Notes under the pieces: model-generated
The model's database searches: none
The model's input: only the letters and a program-made list of their open reading frames with translations
Told to the model about the DNA's origin: nothing
Shown here: positions 34,048-42,314 of the stretch, one piece after another
Numbering within the stretch: position 1 is the first letter of the stretch
Layout: every line of letters starts with the position of its first letter
Made by a program: the position numbers and the translations under genes
NCBI RefSeq assembly: GCF_019793465.1
Contig: NZ_JAILYJ010000021.1
Span: forward strand, 1 to 64,000
Source: Rhizobium croatiense
GTDB lineage: Bacteria > Pseudomonadota > Alphaproteobacteria > Rhizobiales > Rhizobiaceae
Direction: 5' to 3'
DNA: 64,000 bases

Positions 34048-34548
34048 ATGACGCCTATCAGTATCCTCTTCGTTTGCATGGGCAATATATGCCGTTCTCC
34101 GCTTGCCGAGGGAATTTTTCGTCATCTCGTCAGCGAGGCTGGTCTCACCGGCCGTTTCACCGTCGATTCAGCCGGCACCGGCGGCTGGCATGAGGGCGAG
34201 CCACCCGACCGGCGTTCGATCGCCACCGCGCAACGCCATGGCATCGACATAGCGGCGCAGCGCGCCCGCCGCATCCGGCCAACTGATTTCAGCAATTTCG
34301 AGCTGATCCTTGCCATGGACCGCGACAATCTGGCGACGCTTGGCAAGATCGCGCCGCCCAAGGTGAATATCCGCCTGTTTGGCGATGCGGCTCTAGGAAC
34401 GGGAGAGGACATTCCCGATCCCTATTATGGCGGCCCCGATGGCTTTGAGCTGGTCTATATCAGGCTCTTGACCGGCTGCAGCACGCTGCTCGAAACGCTG
34501 GGCGTCGAGCGGGCCTCGTGCAGCGGAAACACTTCCTCGGTGAGGTAA
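34048..34548 (+). CDS. Low molecular weight protein tyrosine phosphatase
   Basis: A 166-residue phosphatase with the P-loop VCMGNICRSPLAE (Cys10, Arg16) and the general-acid loop DPYYGG near residues 133-138. It could act on tyrosine-phosphorylated proteins, for instance in exopolysaccharide control, but no kinase gene is adjacent. Its last 94 bases overlap the 3' end of thpR on the opposite strand. The C-terminus, ASCSGNTSSVR, looks intact, so the overlap seems genuine. Confidence 0.93.
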   Translation: MTPISILFVCMGNICRSPLAEGIFRHLVSEAGLTGRFTVDSAGTGGWHEGEPPDRRSIATAQRHGIDIAAQRARRIRPTDFSNFELILAMDRDNLATLGKIAPPKVNIRLFGDAALGTGEDIPDPYYGGPDGFELVYIRLLTGCSTLLETLGVERASCSGNTSSVR

Positions 34549-35048
34549 GGCCCGCCGCCCACCGATTCGCGCGATGAAAGCAGCACGAAGCGCGGCGCCG
34601 TGAACGTTGCGGTGTGGAAGTTGCCGCGCCCGGCCAGATATTGCACGACATCGTCGAGCCGCGACGATTTGAGCCGTGCCAGCGTCACATGCGGCATGAA
34701 TTTGCGGGGATCCGGCGGCAGGCCGATGCGCTGGCAGATGCGCTCGATCTCACCCTGCAGGGCGTACATCTCAGGCGATTGCGAGACGCCGGCCCAGACC
34801 GAATGCGGTTTCTTCGAGCCGAAGGAACCGATGCCTTCGAGGCGGAACTGGAATTCCGGCCGGTCGATCCGGTCGAGGCGTTCGACGATTTCATCGGCGG
34901 TGCGGCCGTCGACATCACCGATGAAGCGCAGGGTGATGTGATAATTCTCCACATCGATCCATCGTGCTCCGGGGAGGCCGCCGCGCAGCAATGAAAGGCT
35001 CATCGCCGCATTGCGCGGAATTTCGAGGGCGGTAAACAGTCTCGGCAT
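34455..35048 (-). CDS. thpR: RNA 2',3'-cyclic phosphodiesterase (2'-5' RNA ligase family)
   Basis: A 197-residue 2H phosphoesterase with both HxTx motifs, HITLRFIG (near residues 38-45) and HVTLARLK (near 121-128). It hydrolyses 2',3'-cyclic phosphates and can ligate 2'-5' ends. ATG 35048 (MPRLFTALEI) was chosen over a longer frame. Its C-terminal third overlaps the phosphatase gene for 94 bases in antisense, a convergent overlap. Confidence 0.93.
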   Translation of the reverse strand: MPRLFTALEIPRNAAMSLSLLRGGLPGARWIDVENYHITLRFIGDVDGRTADEIVERLDRIDRPEFQFRLEGIGSFGSKKPHSVWAGVSQSPEMYALQGEIERICQRIGLPPDPRKFMPHVTLARLKSSRLDDVVQYLAGRGNFHTATFTAPRFVLLSSRESVGGGPYLTEEVFPLHEARSTPSVSSSVLQPVKSLI

Positions 35049-35116
35049 AACGAGCACTCCCCGAATCTTTTGCAGGTGCTTACACGGAATCACGCAATCA
35101 ATGAGCGCGCAAGCCC

Positions 35117-35761
35117 CTATTTCTTCACAGTAGAAATCGTCCCGACGAAATTTGTGACATCGGCTTCCATCTTCTGAACCATGACATCCACGCCCTTCGC
35201 ATTCGGATGCATGCCGTCGCTGAGTTTGAGCCCTGCATCGAGCACCACGCCGTCAAGGAAGAAGGCATAAAGCCGAACTCCGTGTTTCTCCGAAAGTTTC
35301 CGATAAATCGGATTGAAGCGTTCGGCATAATCCGCGCCCATATTGGGTGGCGCCATCATGCCGACGAGGAGCACGGCAATGCCGCGTTCCTTCAGCCGCG
35401 TTATCATCTGGTCGAGATTCTTTTCGCTCTCTTCGGGCGGAATGCCGCGCAGCGCATCGTTGGCGCCGAGCTCCAGGATGACGCCATCGGTGCCGTCAGG
35501 CACTGACCAGTCGATGCGGGCCAGCCCCCCTGTCGTCGTATCGCCCGAAACGCCGGCATTGGCGATGGCGACGTCGAGTCCCTTCGCCTTCAAGGCCGCC
35601 TGCAGCTTTTCGGGAAAGCCGTCGCCGGGCGGCAGCTGATAGCCTGCCATCAGGCTGTCCCCGAATCCGACGAGATTGATTGTCCGCGCATTTGCGCCGG
35701 CGGCAAAGATCAGTGAGAGGGCAATGACGGTGAATTGAAGGACGGCAACTTTAAATCTCAT
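35117..35761 (-). CDS. tesA: Arylesterase / lysophospholipase TesA (SGNH hydrolase)
   Basis: A 214-residue periplasmic SGNH hydrolase with a signal peptide (cleavage near ANA-RT). The block I Ser is in FGDSLMAGY, the Asn in GANDALRG and the Asp-His pair in DGMHPN. It cleaves acyl esters and lysophospholipids. It diverges from ybbA across 72 bases, the widely conserved tesA-ybbA-ybbP arrangement. Confidence 0.94.
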   Translation of the reverse strand: MRFKVAVLQFTVIALSLIFAAGANARTINLVGFGDSLMAGYQLPPGDGFPEKLQAALKAKGLDVAIANAGVSGDTTTGGLARIDWSVPDGTDGVILELGANDALRGIPPEESEKNLDQMITRLKERGIAVLLVGMMAPPNMGADYAERFNPIYRKLSEKHGVRLYAFFLDGVVLDAGLKLSDGMHPNAKGVDVMVQKMEADVTNFVGTISTVKK

Positions 35762-35833
35762 CCTGCTTTCCCTAGATTGGCGGGGTGCCGTTATGCGGCA
35801 ATTTGATTACGGGCTTATATAGGGCGATTTCCG

Positions 35834-36541
35834 TTGGCAAAAACCATCATCGAGTTGAAGAGCGCCGATCTGACCCTTGGCAGCGCCGCGGCCTCCGTCC
35901 ATGTGCTGAAGGGTATCGATCTCGATATATCAGCCGGCGAATCCGTCGGCATCGTCGGCCCTTCCGGTTCCGGCAAGTCCACCCTGCTGATGGTGCTTGC
36001 CGGATTGGAGAAGCTCGACAGCGGCGAAATCAACATCAACGACACGCCGCTCCACGCGCTGAGCGAGGATGAGGTCGCCGATTTCCGCGGCCGTAACATC
36101 GGCATCGTCTTCCAATCCTTCCACCTGATCGCCAACATGACGGCGCTGGAAAACGTCGCCGTGCCGCTGGAGCTCGCCAATGTCCGCAACGCCTTCGAGA
36201 TCGCCCACCGCGAGCTTAATTCGGTCGGTCTCGGCGAAAGGTTGAACCACTATCCCGGCCAGCTTTCCGGCGGCGAACAGCAGCGCGTGGCGATCGCCAG
36301 AGCGCTCGCCCCCTCGCCCGCTTTGCTGATCGCCGACGAGCCCACGGGCAATCTCGATACCGAGACTGGCCGCCAGATCGCCGACCTATTGTTTTCCAAA
36401 CAGGCCGAACGCGGCATGACCCTGCTTCTCGTCACCCACGACGTCTCGCTTGCGAGCCGCTGCTCGCGCCAGATCCGCGTCCGCTCCGGCCGGATCGAAG
36501 ACGACAGCGCTGCGCGCCGCAGCGAGGCGGCATTCGCATGA
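35834..36541 (+). CDS. ybbA: ABC transporter ATP-binding protein YbbA
   Basis: A 235-residue LolD-like ATPase with Walker A GPSGSGKST (residues 38-46), signature LSGGEQQRVAIARAL and Walker B LLIADEPTGNLD. The start codon is TTG at 35834, with AGGGCG upstream. It overlaps the ybbP start by four bases. With YbbP it forms a MacB-type membrane complex whose substrate is not settled; it may take up or export lipids or hydrophobic compounds next to the lipase TesA. Confidence 0.93.
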   Translation: MAKTIIELKSADLTLGSAAASVHVLKGIDLDISAGESVGIVGPSGSGKSTLLMVLAGLEKLDSGEININDTPLHALSEDEVADFRGRNIGIVFQSFHLIANMTALENVAVPLELANVRNAFEIAHRELNSVGLGERLNHYPGQLSGGEQQRVAIARALAPSPALLIADEPTGNLDTETGRQIADLLFSKQAERGMTLLLVTHDVSLASRCSRQIRVRSGRIEDDSAARRSEAAFA

Positions 36542-39081
36542 GAATGATCACGCCGCGCACCGCACTTGCTTTTCGCCTGGCACTGCGTGAGCTGCGCGGC
36601 GGCATTCGCGGCTTCTACATCTTTCTTGCCTGTATCGCGCTCGGCACAGGCGCGATTGCCGCCGTCAACTCGGTTTCGCAGTCGATCACCGACACGATCG
36701 CCTCGCAGGGACAGGAACTTTTGGCCGGCGACGTCCGCTTCGAGCTCAACAACCGCGAGGCCACACCTGAGGAAATGGCTTTCCTCGAAAGTCTCGGCAC
36801 CGTCTCGGTGTCGACCGGTCTGCGCTCGATGGCCCGCAAGCCTGATGGTTCCGACCAGGCGCTGGTCGAGGTCAAGGCGGTCGACGACGCCTACCCGCTC
36901 TACGGCAGCTTCGCAGCCGAGCCGGATTATCCGCTTGCAGCCCTGCTTTCGGCCCAAAGCGGCACCTATGGCGCGGTCGCAGCTCCGCTGCTGCTCGACC
37001 GGCTTGGCCTTGCGGTCGGCGACGAATTGCTGCTCGGCAATGTCAAACTCAGCATCACCGGCACCGTCAAGACCGAGCCGGACGCCCTCTCCGAAGGTTT
37101 CGGCTTTGCGCCGCGCCTGCTCGTCAGCCGCCGGGCGCTCGAATCGTCGGGGCTGATCCAGACCGGAAGCCTGGTTGAACATGCCTACAAGATCCGGCTG
37201 GAGGACAAGCGCGCGATATCGGGCATCCAGGCGCGCGCCTCCGGGGAATTCCCGTCCGCCGGCTGGGCGATCCGCACCAGCGACCGAGCCGCACCCTCGC
37301 TTACTGAAAACATCACCCGCTTCTCGCAGTTCCTGACACTGGTCGGCTTGACCGCGCTGATCGTCGGCGGCGTCGGCGTCGCCAATGCGGTGCGTGCCTT
37401 CCTCGATTCCAAGCGCACCACCATCGCCAGCTTCAAATGCCTCGGTGCGCCGGCCGTCGTCGTCGTGCTGATCTATCTCTTCCAGATTACCATCATTGCG
37501 TTTGGCGGCATCATGATCGGCCTCGTCATCGGCGCCCTGTCGCCGATCTTCGCCGCGCAGTTCCTGGCGCAGTTCCTGCCGGTGTCCACAACCCCGACCC
37601 TCTATCCCGGCGCCCTGCTGCTTGCGGCGTTCTTCGGCATCCTGACGACACTCGCCTTCGCAATCCTGCCGCTCGGCCATGCCCGCGAAGTGCCGGCGAC
37701 GGCGCTCTTCCGCGAGCAGGGTTTCGAGGCCCGCCGCCTGCCCTCTTGGCCCTATATCCTGCTTGCGACGCTATTCATGGCGGCCTTGGCCGGTCTTGCC
37801 ATTCTCACCGCCTATGACCGCTACATCGCCGTCGTCTTCGTCGGCGCCATCATCTTCGCCTTCGCCGTCCTGCGGCTCGTCGCCGCGCTGATCGCCTGGC
37901 TCGCCCGCCGCAGCCCGCGCGTTCACTCGCCGGCGCTCAGGCTCGCGATCGGCAATATCCACCGACCCGGCGCCCTGACGCCCTCGGTGGTGCTGTCGCT
38001 CGGCCTCGGCCTGGCGTTGCTAGTGACGCTGACCTTGATCGACGGAAACCTGCGCCAGCAGCTGACCGGCCGCATGAACGAGGGCGCGCCGAACTTCTTC
38101 TTCGTCGATATCCAGAGCGCCGAGGTCGACGCATTCCGCAACCTCGTCCAGGCGCAGGCGCCGAAGGGCAAGCTCATGGAGGTGCCGATGCTGCGCGGCC
38201 GCATCGTCGCCTTCAACGGCGAGGACGTCGCCAAGATGAACGTGCCGGCCGCCGGCCGCTGGGTGCTGAACGGCGATCGCGGCATCACCTACTCCGACAC
38301 CGTGCCGGAAAACGCTGCGCTGACCGAAGGCAGCTGGTGGGACAAGGATTACAGCGGCGAGCCGCTGGTCTCCTTCTCCTCGGAAGAGGCGCATGAACTC
38401 GGCCTGAAGATCGGCAACACCGTGACCGTCAACGTACTCGGCCGCAACATCACCGCCAAGATCGCCAATCTGCGCCGCGTCCAGTGGGAATCGCTGTCGA
38501 TCAATTTCGTCATGGTCTTCTCGCCGAACACCTTCCGCGGCGCCCCGCACGCCTGGCTGGCGACACTGACCGATCCCGCCTCGACGCCGGCCGAAGATGC
38601 GGCGATCCTGAAATCCGTCACCAACACCTATCCGACGATCACCAGCGTGCGCGTCAAGGACGCGATCGATATCGTCAACCAGCTGGTGGCCCAGCTGGCG
38701 ACTGCGATCCGCGCCGCAGCCTCGGTGGCCCTCATCGCCTCGATCCTCGTCCTTGCCGGGGCGCTTGCCGCCGGCAACCGGGCGCGCACCCACGATGCGG
38801 TGGTGCTGAAGACGCTCGGCGCCACCCGGGCCATGCTGATCCGCGCCTTCAGTTACGAATATCTGATCCTGGGGCTTGCGACCGCGATCTTCGCGCTAAT
38901 CGCCGGCGCCGCCGCCGCCTGGTTCATCGTCGCCCGCATCATGCGGCTGCCCTCGGCCTTTCTGCCCGATGTGGCGGGGCTGACGCTGGTGACGGCGCTC
39001 GTCCTGACCGTCGGCATCGGCCTCATGGGCACCTGGCGCATCCTCGGACAGAAGGCGGCGCCCGTCCTGCGCGAGCTTTGA
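36538..39081 (+). CDS. ybbP: ABC transporter permease YbbP (FtsX-like)
   Basis: An 847-residue protein with an N-terminal membrane segment, a large periplasmic domain, three segments near residues 258-370 and 400-440, a second periplasmic domain and a C-terminal FtsX segment group (about 725-840). This twofold FtsX layout matches YbbP. It overlaps ybbA by four bases. Length is normal. Confidence 0.93.
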   Translation: MRMITPRTALAFRLALRELRGGIRGFYIFLACIALGTGAIAAVNSVSQSITDTIASQGQELLAGDVRFELNNREATPEEMAFLESLGTVSVSTGLRSMARKPDGSDQALVEVKAVDDAYPLYGSFAAEPDYPLAALLSAQSGTYGAVAAPLLLDRLGLAVGDELLLGNVKLSITGTVKTEPDALSEGFGFAPRLLVSRRALESSGLIQTGSLVEHAYKIRLEDKRAISGIQARASGEFPSAGWAIRTSDRAAPSLTENITRFSQFLTLVGLTALIVGGVGVANAVRAFLDSKRTTIASFKCLGAPAVVVVLIYLFQITIIAFGGIMIGLVIGALSPIFAAQFLAQFLPVSTTPTLYPGALLLAAFFGILTTLAFAILPLGHAREVPATALFREQGFEARRLPSWPYILLATLFMAALAGLAILTAYDRYIAVVFVGAIIFAFAVLRLVAALIAWLARRSPRVHSPALRLAIGNIHRPGALTPSVVLSLGLGLALLVTLTLIDGNLRQQLTGRMNEGAPNFFFVDIQSAEVDAFRNLVQAQAPKGKLMEVPMLRGRIVAFNGEDVAKMNVPAAGRWVLNGDRGITYSDTVPENAALTEGSWWDKDYSGEPLVSFSSEEAHELGLKIGNTVTVNVLGRNITAKIANLRRVQWESLSINFVMVFSPNTFRGAPHAWLATLTDPASTPAEDAAILKSVTNTYPTITSVRVKDAIDIVNQLVAQLATAIRAAASVALIASILVLAGALAAGNRARTHDAVVLKTLGATRAMLIRAFSYEYLILGLATAIFALIAGAAAAWFIVARIMRLPSAFLPDVAGLTLVTALVLTVGIGLMGTWRILGQKAAPVLREL

Positions 39082-39182
39082 CCGGCGAACGACGCCCAAA
39101 CCCTTCACCTTACTGCGATTTAACCGGCCAGGCCCTTGCAAGCCTCTTGTTTGCGAGGGGCGAAGGCCTCATATTGTCTGCA

Positions 39183-39261
39183 GGCATGCTGGAGCTCCGC
39201 AGCGGCGCCCGGGTCGAAAACCCCGACACCGTAACTCCATCGGAGCTTGTAAGAGGAAACT
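39183..39261 (+). ncRNA. Candidate ybhL-type leader RNA
   Basis: The 5' region of the BAX-inhibitor gene is structured. It has GCTGGAGCTCCGCAGC near 39187-39202, GGGTCGAAAACCC near 39210-39223, and CGGAGC at 39241 that can pair with GCTCCG in the first hairpin. A possible promoter (CTTGTT, 18-base spacer, CATATT) lies just upstream. A conserved alphaproteobacterial leader called ybhL is known from this position. I recall the family but not its exact consensus, so this is a suggestion. Confidence 0.45.
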
Positions 39262-39990
39262 ATGGCTGATCTTCGTAACTATCAAAGCCGCGCTCAAACC
39301 GGCGAGATGATTGATCAGGGCCTGCGCACTTATATGCTCAAGGTCTACAACCTGATGGCGCTGGGTCTGGCGATCACCGGTGTGGCCGCATATCTGTCGT
39401 TCCAATTCGCTTTCGCCAATGGCGAGATTACCGCTTTCGGTCAGGCGATCTATCTGAGCCCGCTGAAGTGGGTGGTCATTCTGGCGCCGCTGGCTCTGGT
39501 GTTCTTCCTGAGCTTCCGGATCCATAGCATGACGGTGAGCGCCGCCCAGACGACCTTCGCGATCTATGCCGCGCTGGTCGGCCTGTCACTCTCGTCGATC
39601 TTCCTGATCTATACCGGCCAGAGTGTCGTTCAGACGTTCTTCGTCACCGCCGCCTCCTTCGGCGCGCTGTCGCTTTACGGCTACACGACGAAGCGTGACC
39701 TGTCGGCAATTGGCTCGTTCCTGATCATGGGTCTCTTCGGCCTGATCATCGCCTCGCTCGTCAACGTCTTCCTGGCCTCGTCCGCGATGCAGTTCGCCAT
39801 CTCGGTGATCGGCGTGCTGATCTTCGCAGGCCTGACCGCCTACGACACGCAGCGGATCAAGGAGCTCTACTACGAAGCTGATGACGTTGCTGTTGCCGGC
39901 CGCAAGGCGATCATGGGCGCGCTGACGCTCTATCTCGACTTCATCAACCTCTTCATGTTCCTGCTGCAGTTCATGGGCAACCGTAAATAA
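39262..39990 (+). CDS. ybhL: BAX inhibitor-1 / YbhL-YccA family membrane protein
   Basis: A 242-residue protein with about seven membrane segments and the family C-terminal block (AYDTQRIKELYYEADD and LTLYLDFINLFMFLLQFMG). Such proteins are calcium leak or proteolysis-modulating membrane proteins. AGAGGA precedes ATG 39262. It has its own leader and terminator, so it is a single-gene unit. Confidence 0.92.
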   Translation: MADLRNYQSRAQTGEMIDQGLRTYMLKVYNLMALGLAITGVAAYLSFQFAFANGEITAFGQAIYLSPLKWVVILAPLALVFFLSFRIHSMTVSAAQTTFAIYAALVGLSLSSIFLIYTGQSVVQTFFVTAASFGALSLYGYTTKRDLSAIGSFLIMGLFGLIIASLVNVFLASSAMQFAISVIGVLIFAGLTAYDTQRIKELYYEADDVAVAGRKAIMGALTLYLDFINLFMFLLQFMGNRK

Positions 39991-40008
39991 GCAGGTCCAT
40001 CGAGATCG

Positions 40009-40034
40009 AAAAGGCGGCTTCGGCCGCCTTTTTT
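40009..40034 (+). terminator. Terminator of ybhL
   Basis: A stem AAGGCGGC / GCCGCCTT with a TTCG tetraloop (40011-40030) is followed by TTTTTT. It is 19 bases past the stop. Confidence 0.9.
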
Positions 40035-40096
40035 GTTGCGCCGTTTTCGGAGGGATGGTTTTAGAGGAGCTCCATCCGCCGCTGGACCACTGCCCG

Positions 40097-40654
40097 ATGT
40101 CCTTCCTTCTGCGCGACGCCTCTGAGGCCGATATTCCCGCCATCACCGATATCTACCGCGACTCCGTCCTGAACGGCGTTGCAAGCTACGAGATTGCGCC
40201 GCCCTCCGAGGCCGAGATGGCGCAGCGTTTTGCGGCGATCATCGGCCAGCAATATCCCTATATCGCCGCAGCCGATGACGACGGAAACTTCCTCGGCTAC
40301 GCCTATGCCTCGGCCTTCCGCACCCGCCCGGCCTATCGCTGGATGGTGGAGGATTCGATCTACCTGCCGCCCGAAGCGCGCGGCCGCGGCATCGGTAAGG
40401 CACTGATGACCGAGTTGATCGACCGCTGTACCGTCCTCGGTTTTCGTCAGATGGTGGCCGTCATCGGCGGCGCAAGCCCCGCCTCGATCGCGCTTCATCT
40501 CAAGGCGGGCTTCGTGGAGGTCGGCCTGATGCAGGGCACGGGCTACAAGCATGGCCGCTGGCTCGACACGATACTCATGCAGCGCAGCCTCGGCGAGGGC
40601 ATGACGACCGATCCGGATCCATCCGCCTATCCCGGCACGCTGTTCGCCGGCTGA
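40097..40654 (+). CDS. GNAT acetyltransferase (phosphinothricin acetyltransferase-like)
   Basis: A 185-residue acetyltransferase that starts MSFLLRDASEADIPAI. It shows the Pat-like blocks YAYASAFRTRPAYRW, ARGRGIGKALM (acetyl-CoA loop) and HLKAGFVEVGLMQGTGYKHGRWLD. Members acetylate phosphinothricin or methionine derivatives; the natural substrate here is unknown. ATG 40097 was preferred to 40055 because homology begins at MSFLLRD. Confidence 0.88.
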   Translation: MSFLLRDASEADIPAITDIYRDSVLNGVASYEIAPPSEAEMAQRFAAIIGQQYPYIAAADDDGNFLGYAYASAFRTRPAYRWMVEDSIYLPPEARGRGIGKALMTELIDRCTVLGFRQMVAVIGGASPASIALHLKAGFVEVGLMQGTGYKHGRWLDTILMQRSLGEGMTTDPDPSAYPGTLFAG

Positions 40655-40660
40655 TCAGGC

Positions 40661-41062
40661 TTACTTATCGACCAGCTTCAAAGCCTTGTCGAACACCTTG
40701 AGGACGTGGTTCAGCTCGTGTCCGCGCTTCAGGATCATGCCGTTGACGTTGATGACGGAGTAGGCGCCTTGTTTGGCGGCGAGCTTCGGGTTCTTTTCGA
40801 TTCGGAAGAACGGCATTTCGCCGGAGCGCTTGAAGACGGAAAACACCGCCCTGTCTTTCAGGTGATCGATGGCGTAATCGCGCCATTCACCCTCGCCGAC
40901 CATGCGGCCGTAGATCCACAGGATCGCGTCGAGTTCGCGCCTATGGAAGGTCACCGGGAGCGGGTCTTTGCTTTGTTTGTATTCCCTGAGATCGACGACG
41001 ACTGAAGAACTATTGTCGACGGAGCGGCTTTCGCCGTGTCGCAAATCCGGCTGATCTGTCAT
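40661..41062 (-). CDS. DUF2794 family protein
   Basis: A 133-residue soluble protein with the motif HRRELDAILWIYGRMVGEGEWRDYAIDHL near residues 40-68 (position given), characteristic of DUF2794, an alphaproteobacterial family. Function unknown. Start taken at 41062 (MTDQPDLRHGESR); a longer frame upstream gains nothing conserved. Convergent with the acetyltransferase, 6 bases apart. Confidence 0.85.
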   Translation of the reverse strand: MTDQPDLRHGESRSVDNSSSVVVDLREYKQSKDPLPVTFHRRELDAILWIYGRMVGEGEWRDYAIDHLKDRAVFSVFKRSGEMPFFRIEKNPKLAAKQGAYSVINVNGMILKRGHELNHVLKVFDKALKLVDK

Positions 41063-41236
41063 CAGTCTCCCGAGGCCTCCGCTTGTGACAGGAGAATGAC
41101 AGTTTGCCCGAGCCGCTACAAATTGCAAGAGTGCGGCCCGTCACATTCGGCCGCAGTGGAAGAGTCGACGCTTTCTCGGCAGCGCCGCATTTCAGTCAAA
41201 ACAGCGCCTCATTTGCAGGAGAATTATGCATCCCGG

Positions 41237-41313
41237 TTTGGCGCCAGCGCGCCAAAGGGCCCGGCGGAGCGTATCGACCTTAACCCCAGCCCCGAATACG
41301 CTCGGCCGGGCCG
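41237..41313. repeat. Two adjacent hairpins in the DUF2794-DUF1223 gap
   Basis: The first hairpin has an 8-bp perfect stem (TTTGGCGC at 41237-41244 with its complement at 41249-41256) and a four-base loop. The second pairs GCCCGGC and AGCGTAT near 41259-41273 with ATACGCT and GCCGGGC near 41296-41312. Purpose unknown; they lie in the 280-base gap and could be a small repeat or RNA element. Confidence 0.5.
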
Positions 41314-41342
41314 CCCGGATCTTCATCCGTATCAGGATGAAA

Positions 41343-42083
41343 TCAGATATTTTTGCCCGCCATCACCACCGTCGCGCCAAGGATCGCGGCCGGATCGCCG
41401 TCCGCGGTCGCCGACTGCAGCAGGATAGCGCAACCCTCGAGCTGCGGCCGCTGCAGGACGCTTGCCGGCAGCGTCAGATTGGTCGCCTTGCCATCCCACA
41501 TGCCGACGGTTTCGACATTGGTAACGCTGTGCAGATAGGAGAGCTTCTTGCCGCTGTTCTCACCCTTTTCGACGGCGATCGTCTTTTCCTTGTCGAAATA
41601 GACCATGACGACATTGGCTTTACCCTGCCCTGCGCCGATCCTGATCTCCAACTCGTCGCCGCGCATCGATGCGCTGATGGGAACGGTCAATCCGTTGCCT
41701 TCGCTGCTGTAGCTGTCGATCCGGCTATTGATGCCCGTGAGATCAGAACCGGCGAGATGGCCGCGCCCGTTGACGATGGCTTGCGGCGTGTAGACGTTGC
41801 TGCGGCCCATCGTCCTGGCATAGCCGTATTGCCGCTCGGTGTTTTCCTTCGAGCTCAGCGTATCGGCCCAGCCGAGATAATTCCAGTAATCGACGTGATA
41901 GGCGAGCGCGATGACATCGCCCTGGTTCACCAGCTTGCGGAAAGCCGCATCAGCGGGGGGACAGGAGGAGCAGCCCTGCGCCGTGAAGAGCTCGACGACG
42001 CCTTTCGGCGTGCCGTCTTCGGCATGCAGCGGGCCTGCGAGAACAACACCGGCCAATAGCGGAATCAAGAAACGGGGGGACAT
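41343..42083 (-). CDS. DUF1223 secreted thioredoxin-like protein
   Basis: A 246-residue periplasmic protein with a signal peptide (MSPRFLIPLLAGVVLAGPLH, cleavage near LHA-ED). The CSSCPPADA motif near residues 38-46 and the DYWNYLGWADTLSS block identify DUF1223, which has a thioredoxin-like fold with a CxxC. Redox role is inferred from the fold. It lies 230 bases downstream of acnA in the same direction, but a strong terminator separates them. Confidence 0.88.
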   Translation of the reverse strand: MSPRFLIPLLAGVVLAGPLHAEDGTPKGVVELFTAQGCSSCPPADAAFRKLVNQGDVIALAYHVDYWNYLGWADTLSSKENTERQYGYARTMGRSNVYTPQAIVNGRGHLAGSDLTGINSRIDSYSSEGNGLTVPISASMRGDELEIRIGAGQGKANVVMVYFDKEKTIAVEKGENSGKKLSYLHSVTNVETVGMWDGKATNLTLPASVLQRPQLEGCAILLQSATADGDPAAILGATVVMAGKNI

Positions 42084-42255
42084 TCATGCACCTCTTTTTC
42101 AGCGCCGACGGCGTATTGGAACCGGAGGCGCTGAGATATGAACGTACGAATAATCCTTCCGGGTCCAAACGAAAAGTCACGAACGGGTGAGACGCAGCAC
42201 GACCGGAAGCCGCGGAAAACAAATCATCGTGAGTTCGCTCGATGACTGTCGCAGC

Positions 42256-42290
42256 ATAAGAAGGCCGCCGGAAATTGCTTTCCGGCGGCC
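42256..42290 (-). terminator. Terminator of acnA
   Basis: A 12-bp perfect stem (GGCCGCCGGAAA at 42263-42274 with its complement at 42279-42290) has a four-base loop. On the minus strand it is followed by TTCTTAT. It is about 25 bases past the acnA stop. Confidence 0.8.
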
Positions 42291-42314
42291 GTGATCATGT
42301 CAGGCTCTTAACGA

